A stretch of DNA of 64,000 bases. Origin: Prevotella sp. ne3005. Its GTDB lineage: Bacteria > Bacteroidota > Bacteroidia > Bacteroidales > Bacteroidaceae. Where the stretch lies: positions 124,001 to 188,000 of the forward strand of contig NZ_FOCK01000004.1 of NCBI RefSeq assembly GCF_900110085.1, in the 5' to 3' direction. The notes under the pieces were generated by a model, which had not been told where the DNA came from, did no database searches, and was given only the letters and a program-made list of their open reading frames with translations. Every line of letters starts with the position of its first letter. Position 1 is the stretch's first letter. The position numbers and the translations under genes were made by a program. Positions 16,891 to 24,636 of this stretch are shown here, piece after piece.

Positions 16891-18240
16891 TTATTCGTTA
16901 TTGGTCAGAACTCCATCAACCAAAATGGGATTCACGGTGTAGGTCCAGTCAGATGGGCTCAAAATACTAACCCACTCAGTAAATGGAGTATAAGCATCAC
17001 TGATCTTGACATACTCATCAGGATAATCTGTACCAATAGGAACACATATCTTTTGTGGGGCTGAGCCTACTTTTGCTTCCAAATTATAGGTATTCTCGGC
17101 ATTATTGTTGGATTTAACCGTCACAGGAATTAAATCAATACTTGCATACTTTGGCTGACCATTTACTGCTTCTATAGTGAATTCCTGATAATCAGCATGG
17201 TTCACGCCAGTATTTGTCATTTGACCAAGTGTTACATCAACATCAGCAATACTGATAGGAAGTTTACCACCATGTGCGAGAACCTTAATCTTAATCTCAC
17301 CTGTCTTCATAATCCAAGCATCAAAGACAACGTCGTTGAAGTCGAAGTCGTTTGCTCCCATATCCTCACAAAGCACACGGCCTTCAGCAGCAACGGGATT
17401 AGGAGTTGTCGGAGTATATTTCTCGGCTGCAGCAATCTTAATAACCCAGAAACCTGTTTTACCATTTTGTGGTGAGGTAAAATAGAAACCTAAGAAATCT
17501 CCATAAATGCTTTGGGCATCATTCTTATGATAAGAAAAATCGGGGAGGAAATAATAATCATAGTTATAATAATAACTAGTTTGGCCCTTCACCTTTTCTT
17601 TCATCTTTACACGGAATATTTTATTGCCATTTTGGGGGTCGCCATTACCACCCATATCAGTCATCAAAGTTGTACAAGCAGCAGTTGTATTCATTTCAGC
17701 GAGGAAATTTATAGATTCTGCTGTGATCTCAACATCGTATTCTTTTTCGATTTGGAAATCTGTCTCGTTCTTTCCAGCATTGAAATTTTTAACTTCCTCC
17801 CAGGCTTTGCTATTTGAGTTATAAGCCTCCAGACATACGATATCAACCTTAACATTCTTAGGCATATCTACATGCTGTAACCAATAATTCTTAAACTCCA
17901 TATTGAGAGTCTGAGAAAGGTTGGTATTAAATGCAGCTTGCACAGCATTGGCAGCAACTCCTTCCTTGGTTCTTCTACCATGTGTGAAGTTCTCTGGAAT
18001 AATCCACACCTCATGAGTCTTGTCTAAAGATGTACGTGTTAAACTACGACCTGTGGTCTGGTCGAAACCCCACTTATGACCACTAGCGATGGTACCAAAC
18101 TCCTTGGTAAATGCCTGATCATAGTCAAAAGATCTCTCTTTTTCTACATGCTTCTCATCGTAAACAGTCTCATGAGAACATGCGGCGAATGCAAAGCCCA
18201 TTGTCAGCAATGCCATTCCTTTAAACATAATTTTCTTCAT
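16891..18240 (-). CDS. LruC-domain (DUF4842) lipoprotein
   Basis: 449 residues. The signal peptide ends in a lipobox AFAAC (C21). The C-terminal half holds the LruC/DUF4842 signature VLCEDMGANDFDFNDVVFDA, with dense Asp/Asn residues that look like a metal-binding loop, then KIKVLAHGGKLPI and the closing segment ending near FTEWVSILSPSDW. LruC domains occur in secreted proteins of Leptospira and Bacteroidota; their function is not established. A single-gene unit: promoter at 18324, terminator at 16814. An acidic, asparagine-rich mature protein on the cell surface or periplasmic face is expected. Confidence 0.82.
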   Translation of the reverse strand: MKKIMFKGMALLTMGFAFAACSHETVYDEKHVEKERSFDYDQAFTKEFGTIASGHKWGFDQTTGRSLTRTSLDKTHEVWIIPENFTHGRRTKEGVAANAVQAAFNTNLSQTLNMEFKNYWLQHVDMPKNVKVDIVCLEAYNSNSKAWEEVKNFNAGKNETDFQIEKEYDVEITAESINFLAEMNTTAACTTLMTDMGGNGDPQNGNKIFRVKMKEKVKGQTSYYYNYDYYFLPDFSYHKNDAQSIYGDFLGFYFTSPQNGKTGFWVIKIAAAEKYTPTTPNPVAAEGRVLCEDMGANDFDFNDVVFDAWIMKTGEIKIKVLAHGGKLPISIADVDVTLGQMTNTGVNHADYQEFTIEAVNGQPKYASIDLIPVTVKSNNNAENTYNLEAKVGSAPQKICVPIGTDYPDEYVKISDAYTPFTEWVSILSPSDWTYTVNPILVDGVLTNNE

Positions 18241-18323
18241 ACGTGATTATTATAAAAGATTTTAATAAAAGTTTTTGTGCAAATTGTTTGCGGTTGATTA
18301 AGGCCGTTTTTGCCTTTGTGTTT

Positions 18324-18332
18324 GCAAAGGTA
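18324..18332 (-). promoter_or_regulatory. -7 box of LruC-domain gene
   Basis: TACCTTTGC on the minus strand, about 83 nt upstream of the ATG, which leaves an AT-rich 5' leader of about 75 nt. Confidence 0.55.
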
Positions 18333-18397
18333 CATATATCACGTACATTATTATATATTTAGGATGTTTATTTACGTTTTTTTAACTTTATGACTCT

Positions 18398-18430
18398 TTT
18401 GGTCATTTCGATAAAAATGTATATCTTTGC
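18398..18430 (+). promoter_or_regulatory. Promoter of prmC-recX-comF
   Basis: -33 TTTG (18398-18401), 20-nt spacer, -7 TATCTTTGC (18422-18430). The ATG at 18438 is 7 nt downstream, so the mRNA is nearly leaderless. Confidence 0.75.
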
Positions 18431-18437
18431 AGGCGCT

Positions 18438-19271
18438 ATGTCATACGAAGCACTCTGGCACAGACTAACACCCATTTATGATGCTGGCGAGGCGAAGGCT
18501 ATCGTCCGCTGGTTACTTGATGTGCGTTTTGGACTATCAATGGCGGATATTCTTTGTGATAAGATGAAGGAATTATCCAAAGAGGACCAAAAAGCATTGG
18601 AGAGGATGATGCAAAGACTCGAAAGTGGTGAGCCCATACAATATATATCAGGTGTAGCTGACTTCTTTGGGCGATCCTTTCATGTGGCACCAGGGGTGCT
18701 GATTCCTCGTCCAGAAACGGCAGAACTCTGCGAATATGTGCTTTCCTGCAGAAAGAGTGAAAAGAAGATCCTCGATATCGGCACAGGGAGTGGGTGCATC
18801 GCCATTACCTTGGCTTTGGAGATACCTGAGGCTAAAGTCACAGCATGGGACATCTCCGACGATGCCCTTCTGATTGCCCAAGAGAATGCCAAAGCCCTAG
18901 GTGCGAACATCGCCTTCGAGAAAAGAGACATCCTGGATACCTCTCTTTCCACTTCGCAAACATGGGATGTCATCGTGAGTAATCCGCCTTATATAAAACC
19001 AAAAGAGCGCAATGGAATGGAGAAAAACGTTCTCGACTATGAACCCCACCTCGCCCTCTTCGCACCAGAGCAGAACCCTATCATCTTCTACCAGCGCATT
19101 GGCGACTATGCCTGGCAGAGCCTCAACCATGGTGGACAACTCTTCTTCGAACTGAATCCCTTGACAGCTGATGACGTGGAGAGCTATCTTAGCAACCTCA
19201 GATTCTCAGACATCGAGATTCGCCAGGACCAGTTTGGTAAGCAACGATTCCTTAAAGCTAAAAAGATATGA
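18438..19271 (+). CDS. prmC: Peptide chain release factor N5-glutamine methyltransferase
   Basis: 277 residues from ATG 18438; the frame continues upstream but only through the promoter. PrmC methylates the GGQ glutamine of release factors. The N-terminal helical domain ends with EPIQYISGVADFFGRSFHVAPGVLIPRPETAEL. The SAM motif is ILDIGTGSGCIAITLA, and the catalytic NPPY is in VSNPPYIKPKE. The stop overlaps the recX start by 4 nt (ATGA). Confidence 0.94.
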   Translation: MSYEALWHRLTPIYDAGEAKAIVRWLLDVRFGLSMADILCDKMKELSKEDQKALERMMQRLESGEPIQYISGVADFFGRSFHVAPGVLIPRPETAELCEYVLSCRKSEKKILDIGTGSGCIAITLALEIPEAKVTAWDISDDALLIAQENAKALGANIAFEKRDILDTSLSTSQTWDVIVSNPPYIKPKERNGMEKNVLDYEPHLALFAPEQNPIIFYQRIGDYAWQSLNHGGQLFFELNPLTADDVESYLSNLRFSDIEIRQDQFGKQRFLKAKKI

Positions 19272-19756
19272 AAAAAGAAATGAACGAGCAAGAAGCCTAC
19301 CTGCAATTAGCAGCACTTTGTGCCCAAGCAGAGCACTGCGAACAGGAGATGCGCGACAAGATGAAACGTTGGGAACTCGATGAAATGGTGCAAAACCGCG
19401 TAATCGATCGTCTGACAGAGGAGCGATATATTGATAATGAGCGTTATGCCAGAGCCTTCGTCAAAGACAAGATCCGCTACAACAAATGGGGACGGCGAAA
19501 GGTGCAGCAAGCCCTCTGGATGAAACGCATCGATACCGACATCCAGCAACGGGTGCTCGATGAAATCGACGAAAAAGAATATCTTGACGTGCTTCGCCCC
19601 CTGCTGAAGCAGAAACGCAAGAGCATAAAAGCCGGGAATGACTATGAACTCAATCAGAAACTCGTGCGCTTTGCCCTTAGCCGAGGCTTCACGTTCGACA
19701 TCATCCGCCAATGCCTGAACGTCGATGAGATCGATGAATATGAGGAAGATTTCTAA
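19268..19756 (+). CDS. recX: RecX-family regulatory protein
   Basis: 162 residues, made of repeated three-helix units typical of RecX: RVIDRLTEERYIDNERYARAFVKDKIRYNKWGRRKVQQALWMKRID holds the conserved YIDNERYARAF and KWGRRKVQQAL segments. RecX proteins bind RecA filaments and limit their activity. Overlaps prmC by 4 nt and is followed 12 nt later by comF, so the three are probably one operon. Confidence 0.88.
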   Translation: MKKEMNEQEAYLQLAALCAQAEHCEQEMRDKMKRWELDEMVQNRVIDRLTEERYIDNERYARAFVKDKIRYNKWGRRKVQQALWMKRIDTDIQQRVLDEIDEKEYLDVLRPLLKQKRKSIKAGNDYELNQKLVRFALSRGFTFDIIRQCLNVDEIDEYEEDF

Positions 19757-19768
19757 ATCGAAAGCCAA

Positions 19769-20467
19769 ATGATCATTAGTTTCTGGCGACGTCTACTCGA
19801 CTTGATATCCCCACGACTCTGTGTGGTCTGTGGCCATAGGCTGACAGTTACGGAAGAAGTCATCTGTACCAAGTGTAACTTCCATTTGCCCAGAACCGAT
19901 TTCCACCACAATGCCTACGAGAACGAGATGGCCAAACTCTTCTGGTATCTGATACCCATCGAACGGGCTACGGCCTATTTCTACTATGAGCCCCATTCCA
20001 GCACGGCCAACATCATCTATCAAATGAAATACAAGGATCATCCTGAAATAGGTGAGGTTATGGGGCGGATGATGGGAAAAGAACTGATGCCATCAGGATT
20101 CTTCGATGGAATCGACGGAATCATACCCGTTCCCTTGACGAAGAAGCGCCAACGCCAACGAGGTTACAATCAGAGTGAAGAGATAGCACGAGGTATCAGC
20201 GAGGTTACTGGCCTCCCTCTCTTCGGCAAGGTCGTCAAACGTGTGAGCTTCAAAGGCAGTCAGACCAATCTGGGCCGTTGGGAGCGCAATGAGAACGTAG
20301 AGAAAGTCTTCGAACTCATTGATGGCGCAACGATTCAAGGCAAACATCTCCTCGTCATCGACGATGTGGTAACCACAGGTGCCACCTGTATAGCCTGCTC
20401 CAAGGAACTGGTAAAGGCCAACAATATCAAAATCAGCATTCTTTCCCTCGGCTTCGCCAAGAGCTAA
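19769..20467 (+). CDS. ComF-family phosphoribosyltransferase-like protein
   Basis: 232 residues. A zinc ribbon near residues 17-40 (LCVVCGHRL, ICTKCNF) precedes a double-zinc-ribbon linker and a phosphoribosyltransferase fold with the PRPP loop LLVIDDVVTTGATCIACSKEL and the KKRQRQRGYNQSEEIA segment typical of ComF. In naturally competent bacteria ComF helps DNA uptake; in Bacteroidota its role is unproven. Last gene of the prmC-recX-comF unit. Confidence 0.9.
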   Translation: MIISFWRRLLDLISPRLCVVCGHRLTVTEEVICTKCNFHLPRTDFHHNAYENEMAKLFWYLIPIERATAYFYYEPHSSTANIIYQMKYKDHPEIGEVMGRMMGKELMPSGFFDGIDGIIPVPLTKKRQRQRGYNQSEEIARGISEVTGLPLFGKVVKRVSFKGSQTNLGRWERNENVEKVFELIDGATIQGKHLLVIDDVVTTGATCIACSKELVKANNIKISILSLGFAKS

Positions 20468-20481
20468 CGGTAATCGTGAGG

Positions 20482-20496
20482 TTTACTCCGGGTAAA
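20482..20496. repeat. Palindrome related to the 9288 element
   Basis: TTTACTCCGGGTAAA differs from TTTAGTCCGGGTAAA (9288-9302) by one base. It lies in the 48-bp gap between convergent comF and a DUF3298-type gene. A weak role in termination is possible, but no T run follows. Confidence 0.5.
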
Positions 20497-20515
20497 GTGG
20501 GAGAAAGGTACGGGT

Positions 20516-21388
20516 TTACCTATTATTCAGAAACAACTTAACTGCCTGGGGGGTGAGATAGGGTCTGATGGCGGCATAAGGGATAGTGAATTCCGGTTTG
20601 CCTGCTGCGTAGTAGGAAATCTCGTAAGGCTGATAAACGAACTTAACACCTTTTACCGTCAGGTATGGCTCTGAGTCGGGCAGAGGGAGTTCATCAATGC
20701 TGCCACTATATGAAACAAGTTCTTGCAGGAGATCATCGTCGCTTATAGGCTCCTGACCCTCAGTGCTGAAATACTTTCTCAGGCCTTCCTTGATAAAACG
20801 CTTGAACTCAGGAGAGTCAGTGCCCTTCATCATGTCGTAGCCAAAGGTCTTCCCATTGCTCTTGCTAAAGGTTACGCCTGTTTCGAAACCTATGCCATGA
20901 AGGCCGCCTGTGTAATGACCTCCCGACGTCATGAAGGTGATGAAAGCGTTGGTTTCATAGCCCCTTTCCACAGACTTATAGTAATACAGCTCAGATACAT
21001 CCTCCAGATCAGCATCGCCACACATCTCCACGAAATTACCATACATAATTTCTCCGTTCTTCTTGATCATCGCTTTTCCATCGTCCAGCGAGCCATCATA
21101 AGCCCCACCCAGAAAATCGTTGATAAACCCACGAACGACTTTGACCAATGTGTCATCGCCTTCCACTGGATAATCTGCCAAGAGGTTAAAACTATATTTG
21201 CCCTCCTCTTTAGAATAGGATAAGGTATCTGTCTTTAGCGAATCTTTGCGCAAATCATCACTTGTCTCTGGAGCAATGGTATCCACCGCTACAGAGTCCT
21301 TACTATCAGCAGGGCGAGTTTGGCCCTTGCTATTGCAACTGATGATGGCCATCATACCAAGGATGGCAAATAAAAGTTTTTTTCTCAT
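20516..21388 (-). CDS. DUF3298/RsiV-like lipoprotein
   Basis: 290 residues from ATG 21388. The lipobox is IISC (C18). After a Ser/Asp-rich linker the domain shows KYSFNLLADYPVEG, then AFITFMTSGGHYTGGLHGIGFETGVTF, then KGVKFVYQPYEISYYAAGKPEFTIPY near the end, the pattern of the DUF4163/DUF3298 pair found in the extracytoplasmic part of RsiV-type anti-sigma factors and in free lipoproteins. No transmembrane anti-sigma part is present, so it is a stand-alone envelope protein of unknown ligand. Confidence 0.78.
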   Translation of the reverse strand: MRKKLLFAILGMMAIISCNSKGQTRPADSKDSVAVDTIAPETSDDLRKDSLKTDTLSYSKEEGKYSFNLLADYPVEGDDTLVKVVRGFINDFLGGAYDGSLDDGKAMIKKNGEIMYGNFVEMCGDADLEDVSELYYYKSVERGYETNAFITFMTSGGHYTGGLHGIGFETGVTFSKSNGKTFGYDMMKGTDSPEFKRFIKEGLRKYFSTEGQEPISDDDLLQELVSYSGSIDELPLPDSEPYLTVKGVKFVYQPYEISYYAAGKPEFTIPYAAIRPYLTPQAVKLFLNNR

Positions 21389-21394
21389 TGTAGT

Positions 21395-21464
21395 GCAAAG
21401 GTAAGGCATTTTTTGGAAATATCCAAATAAATTTGGTATTTCACTCACTAATTTGTATCTTTGC
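21395..21464. promoter_or_regulatory. Back-to-back divergent promoters for DUF3298 gene and pyrE
   Basis: Minus strand: -7 TACCTTTGC (21395-21403) and -33 TTTG (21424-21427), spacer 20. Plus strand: -33 TTTG (21432-21435) and -7 TATCTTTGC (21456-21464), spacer 20. The two -33 boxes are only 4 nt apart. Confidence 0.8.
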
Positions 21465-21485
21465 ACCCAAATTAAGTATTACGTT

Positions 21486-22115
21486 ATGGACATTAAGAAT
21501 CAATTAGCAAGAAAGCTGATGGACATCAAGGCCATCAAGTTGCAACCCAACGACCCGTTTACATGGGCCTCTGGTTGGAAGTCACCCATCTACACCGACA
21601 ATCGTAAGACGCTGTCGTTTACCGACTTACGTTCGTTCGTCAAGTTGGAGTTATGTCATGCCATTCAGGAGAATTTCCCTGAGGCAGAGGCTGTGGCAGG
21701 TGTGGCAACAGGCGCCATTGCCCAGGGTGCATTGGTAGCCGACCAGTTAGGGCTGCCGTTCTCTTATGTCCGTCCAAAGCCGAAGGATCACGGTATGGGC
21801 AACCAGATTGAGGGCGAAATCAAGAAAGGTGCCAAGGTGGTGGTAGTAGAGGATCTGATCTCTACTGGCGGCTCTTCGCTGAAGGCTGTGGCTGCCTTGC
21901 GTGAATATGGTGTAGAGGTTGTTGGCATGGTGGCATCGTTCACGTATGGCTTCCCTGTGGCAGAAGAGGCTTTCAAGGAGGCAGGTGTGAAGCTCATCAC
22001 ATTGACCGACTATGAGCATGTGGTGGAGGAAGCTGCCAAGACTGGTTATATCAAAGAAGAGGAGAAATCTGTTCTGGCTGAGTGGCGCAAGAGCCCCTCA
22101 ACGTGGAAACAATAA
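21486..22115 (+). CDS. pyrE: Orotate phosphoribosyltransferase
   Basis: 209 residues from ATG 21486 (the frame reaches 21453 but through the promoter). It makes orotidine monophosphate from orotate and PRPP in pyrimidine synthesis. The N-terminal FTWASGWKSPIYTDNRKTL binds orotate, VRPKPKDHGMGNQIEG is the flexible catalytic loop, and VVVVEDLISTGGSS is the PRPP-binding motif. First gene of a unit with an SRPBCC protein, argH and a lipoprotein. Confidence 0.95.
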   Translation: MDIKNQLARKLMDIKAIKLQPNDPFTWASGWKSPIYTDNRKTLSFTDLRSFVKLELCHAIQENFPEAEAVAGVATGAIAQGALVADQLGLPFSYVRPKPKDHGMGNQIEGEIKKGAKVVVVEDLISTGGSSLKAVAALREYGVEVVGMVASFTYGFPVAEEAFKEAGVKLITLTDYEHVVEEAAKTGYIKEEEKSVLAEWRKSPSTWKQ

Positions 22116-22116
22116 G

Positions 22117-22126
22117 AAAGGAGGAG
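22117..22126 (+). promoter_or_regulatory. Unusually strong Shine-Dalgarno sequence
   Basis: AAAGGAGGAG ends 3 nt before the ATG at 22130. Bacteroidota rarely use such sequences and most genes in this window lack one. It supports ATG 22130 as the start. Confidence 0.6.
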
Positions 22127-22129
22127 AAT

Positions 22130-22561
22130 ATGGGTATTTTTGGAGGAGATTCAAAATTCGAGAGTAGTGTAAAGCTGGTGCCTTATCCGCAGCAGGCAGT
22201 CTATAACAACATTAGCGACCTGAGCAATCTGGAGAAGGTGCGCGACCGCATTCCAGAGGACAAGGTCAGTGACTTCAGTTTTGATCAGGATACCGTCAGT
22301 CTTCAGGTGCCTCCCGTTGGCGAGCTGAAGTTGCGCATCTGTGAACGGGAGGAGCCTAAGTGCGTCAAGTTTGAGACAGTACAGTCGCCCGTTCCCTTTA
22401 ATGTCTGGGTACAGGTGCTGCCCGTCGACGAGAACAACTCGAAGATGAAGGTAACGGTGAAGGCCGAGCTGAATCCGTTTATCAAGAGTATGGTGGAGAA
22501 ACCTCTCCAGGAAGGCGTGGAGAAGATTGCCGAGGCGCTGGCACAGATCAAATATGAGTGA
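22130..22561 (+). CDS. SRPBCC-fold protein
   Basis: 143 residues from ATG 22130. The pattern KFESSVKLVPYPQQAVYNNISDLSNLEKVRDRIPED, followed by alternating strands and a long C-terminal helix (MVEKPLQEGVEKIAEALAQI), matches the START/SRPBCC helix-grip fold used to bind hydrophobic ligands. No catalytic motif is visible. It sits 14 nt after pyrE and 6 nt before argH, so it is made with biosynthetic enzymes, but its ligand is unknown. Confidence 0.8.
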   Translation: MGIFGGDSKFESSVKLVPYPQQAVYNNISDLSNLEKVRDRIPEDKVSDFSFDQDTVSLQVPPVGELKLRICEREEPKCVKFETVQSPVPFNVWVQVLPVDENNSKMKVTVKAELNPFIKSMVEKPLQEGVEKIAEALAQIKYE

Positions 22562-22567
22562 AGAGTC

Positions 22568-23899
22568 ATGAAACTTTGGGAGAAGAATTTCGAGATTAAC
22601 AAGGAGATTGAGCGGTTTACCGTTGGGCGTGACCGTGAGATGGATCTCTATCTGGCCAAGTACGACGTGCTGGGCTCTATGGCTCACATCACCATGTTGG
22701 AGAGCATTGGCCTCTTGGAGAAAGACGAGCTGACACAGCTGTTGGCTGAACTGAAGAACATCTACCATCTGGCAGAGCGCGGCGAGTTTGTGATTGAGGA
22801 CGATGTGGAGGATGTTCACTCCCAGGTGGAGATGTTGCTGACCCGTAAGTTGGGTGATATGGGCAAGAAGATCCACTCAGGCCGCTCACGTAACGATCAG
22901 GTGCTGGTAGATCTGAAGCTCTTCACCCGTCACGAACTGAAAGAGATAGCCGACGAGGTGAAGATTCTCTTCGATGAGCTCATCCAGAAGAGCAATCAGT
23001 ACAAGGACGTGCTGATGCCAGGATATACCCATCTTCAGATTGCGATGCCCTCGAGTTTTGGCCTCTGGTTTGGTGCCTACGCAGAGAGTCTGACAGACGA
23101 TATGCTCTTTCTGCAGGCAGCCTATAAGATGACCAACCGCAACCCCTTAGGTTCTGCTGCAGGCTATGGTTCCTCGTTCCCCCTGAACCGAACGATGACA
23201 ACAGAACTGCTGGGCTTCGATTCGATGGACTACAATGTGGTGTATGCCCAGATGGGTAGAGGCAAGATGGAGCGCAACGTTGGTTTCGCCATCGCCACCA
23301 TCGCTGGTACCATCGCCAAGATGGCTTTCGACGCCTGTATGTTCAACTCGCAGAACTTCTCGTTCGTGAAGCTGCCCAAGGAGTGTACCACAGGTTCGAG
23401 CATCATGCCCCATAAGAAGAATCCCGACGTGTTCGAGCTGATTCGTGCCAAGTGTAATAAGTTGCAAAGTCTGCCGCAGCAGATAACACTGATCATGAAC
23501 AACCTGCCTGTGGGCTACTTCCGTGATTTACAGATTATTAAGGAAGTGTTTCTGCCCGCTTTCGGTGAACTGAAAGACTGTCTGCAGATGGCCGCATACA
23601 TTATTAATAAGATAGAGGTCAACGAGCATATCCTCGACAATCCGATGTACGATCCGATGTTCTCCGTAGAGGAGGTGAATCGCTTGGCTGCCAATGGTAT
23701 GCCTTTCCGCGATGCCTATAAGAAGGTGGGACTTGACATCGAGGCTGGATCATTCAAGGCCAGTCATGATATCCATCACACCCACGAAGGCTCCATCGGC
23801 AACCTCTGCAACGACCAGATTCAGGCCCTAATGCAGCAGACGCTCGACGGATTCCATTTCGAACGGATGATGTCAGCAGAGAAAGCTTTGCTGGCATGA
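22568..23899 (+). CDS. argH: Argininosuccinate lyase
   Basis: 443 residues. Splits argininosuccinate to arginine and fumarate, the last step of arginine synthesis. The fumarase-superfamily signature GSSIMPHKKNPD carries the catalytic serine loop; other motifs are EDVEDVHSQVE, SGRSRNDQV and MPGYTHLQIAMPSSFG. The C-terminus is slightly shorter than E. coli ArgH (about 457). The stop overlaps the next lipoprotein start by 4 nt. Confidence 0.95.
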   Translation: MKLWEKNFEINKEIERFTVGRDREMDLYLAKYDVLGSMAHITMLESIGLLEKDELTQLLAELKNIYHLAERGEFVIEDDVEDVHSQVEMLLTRKLGDMGKKIHSGRSRNDQVLVDLKLFTRHELKEIADEVKILFDELIQKSNQYKDVLMPGYTHLQIAMPSSFGLWFGAYAESLTDDMLFLQAAYKMTNRNPLGSAAGYGSSFPLNRTMTTELLGFDSMDYNVVYAQMGRGKMERNVGFAIATIAGTIAKMAFDACMFNSQNFSFVKLPKECTTGSSIMPHKKNPDVFELIRAKCNKLQSLPQQITLIMNNLPVGYFRDLQIIKEVFLPAFGELKDCLQMAAYIINKIEVNEHILDNPMYDPMFSVEEVNRLAANGMPFRDAYKKVGLDIEAGSFKASHDIHHTHEGSIGNLCNDQIQALMQQTLDGFHFERMMSAEKALLA

Positions 23900-24441
23900 A
23901 GCGACTACTGTTTATAAGCCTTTGTGCTTTGTTGATGAGCTGTGTTGGCGAGAATAACATCTCCCGTGAATACGAGTGTTACTTCGTATTCGACACCTCG
24001 CTCCATCCCCTGCCCTGCCAGCTGACGGGCATCCTCGGCAACCCTGGACATTTCTGCAAGGTGGAGAGCAGTATGGTACAAGGTGTGCGCCATCTGAAGA
24101 CCACCCGCAACTACGACAATGCCACGGAAGACATCATGCTTCGTAGTGAAAAGGAGTCGAAGACCGTCTGTGAGCTTGGTGCCAACAACTGTATCATCGT
24201 GGGAGTCAGCAGTTTCAACGGGCTGGTGGCTTACGATGGACAATGCGCCAACTGCCTGAAAGAGCTAGGCGGCACCAACTTCCCACTCACCTGGCAGAAC
24301 AACGGCACGCAGCTCCACTGCGCCAAGTGTGGTCGTACCTACGATGCCAACAACGGGACTGTCGCCAGTGGCACACCAGGTCGTCAACTTCTGAATTACA
24401 GGGCAGTGTTCAACGGCACGATACTGAGCGTTTCCAATTAA
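23896..24441 (+). CDS. Lipoprotein with Rieske-like C-terminal domain carrying four cysteines
   Basis: 181 residues. Lipobox LLMSC (C16). The C-terminal 75 residues look like a Rieske fold: VAYDGQCANCLKE, then LHCAKCGRTYDANNG, and a closing LLNYRAVFNGTILSVSN. A true Rieske site is CxH...CxxH; here both histidines are cysteines (C117, C120, C142, C145), so the site is more like rubredoxin or structural zinc. It overlaps argH by 4 nt (ATGA). Function unknown; similar envelope lipoproteins seem to occur in other Bacteroidales, from memory only. Confidence 0.75.
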   Translation: MKRLLFISLCALLMSCVGENNISREYECYFVFDTSLHPLPCQLTGILGNPGHFCKVESSMVQGVRHLKTTRNYDNATEDIMLRSEKESKTVCELGANNCIIVGVSSFNGLVAYDGQCANCLKELGGTNFPLTWQNNGTQLHCAKCGRTYDANNGTVASGTPGRQLLNYRAVFNGTILSVSN

Positions 24442-24476
24442 TTATCTGCCGCCATATATTAAATAATGTAGAAAAG

Positions 24477-24509
24477 TTTGGCTATTTGCAAAAATTGCCT
24501 TACCTTTGC
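24477..24509 (+). promoter_or_regulatory. Promoter of tRNA-Leu
   Basis: -33 TTTG (24477-24480), 20-nt spacer, -7 TACCTTTGC (24501-24509). It lies 18 nt before the tRNA 5' end. Confidence 0.75.
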
Positions 24510-24527
24510 AGACGCAAAACGAATTTT

Positions 24528-24612
24528 GCCGCGATGGTGGAATGGTAGACACGAGGGACTTAAAATCCCTTGGCCCGAAACGGCTGTGCGGGTTCGAGTC
24601 CCGCTCGCGGCA
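24528..24612 (+). tRNA. tRNA-Leu (anticodon TAA)
   Basis: The acceptor GCCGCGA pairs fully with TCGCGGC, with discriminator A at 24612. The anticodon loop CTTAAAA between AGGGA and TCCCT gives anticodon TAA, reading UUA. The long variable arm (GGCCCGAAACGGCT region) is typical of class II tRNA-Leu, and GGGTTCGAGTCCC forms the T arm. CCA is not encoded. Confidence 0.95.
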
Positions 24613-24636
24613 CTAATACTAAGGCACTTCCAAACT

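Noticed and set aside
24478..24636. N-terminal extension of the DUF4369 lipoprotein gene
   Set aside because: The extension reads through the tRNA-Leu gene; a signal peptide and lipobox start properly at ATG 24637.
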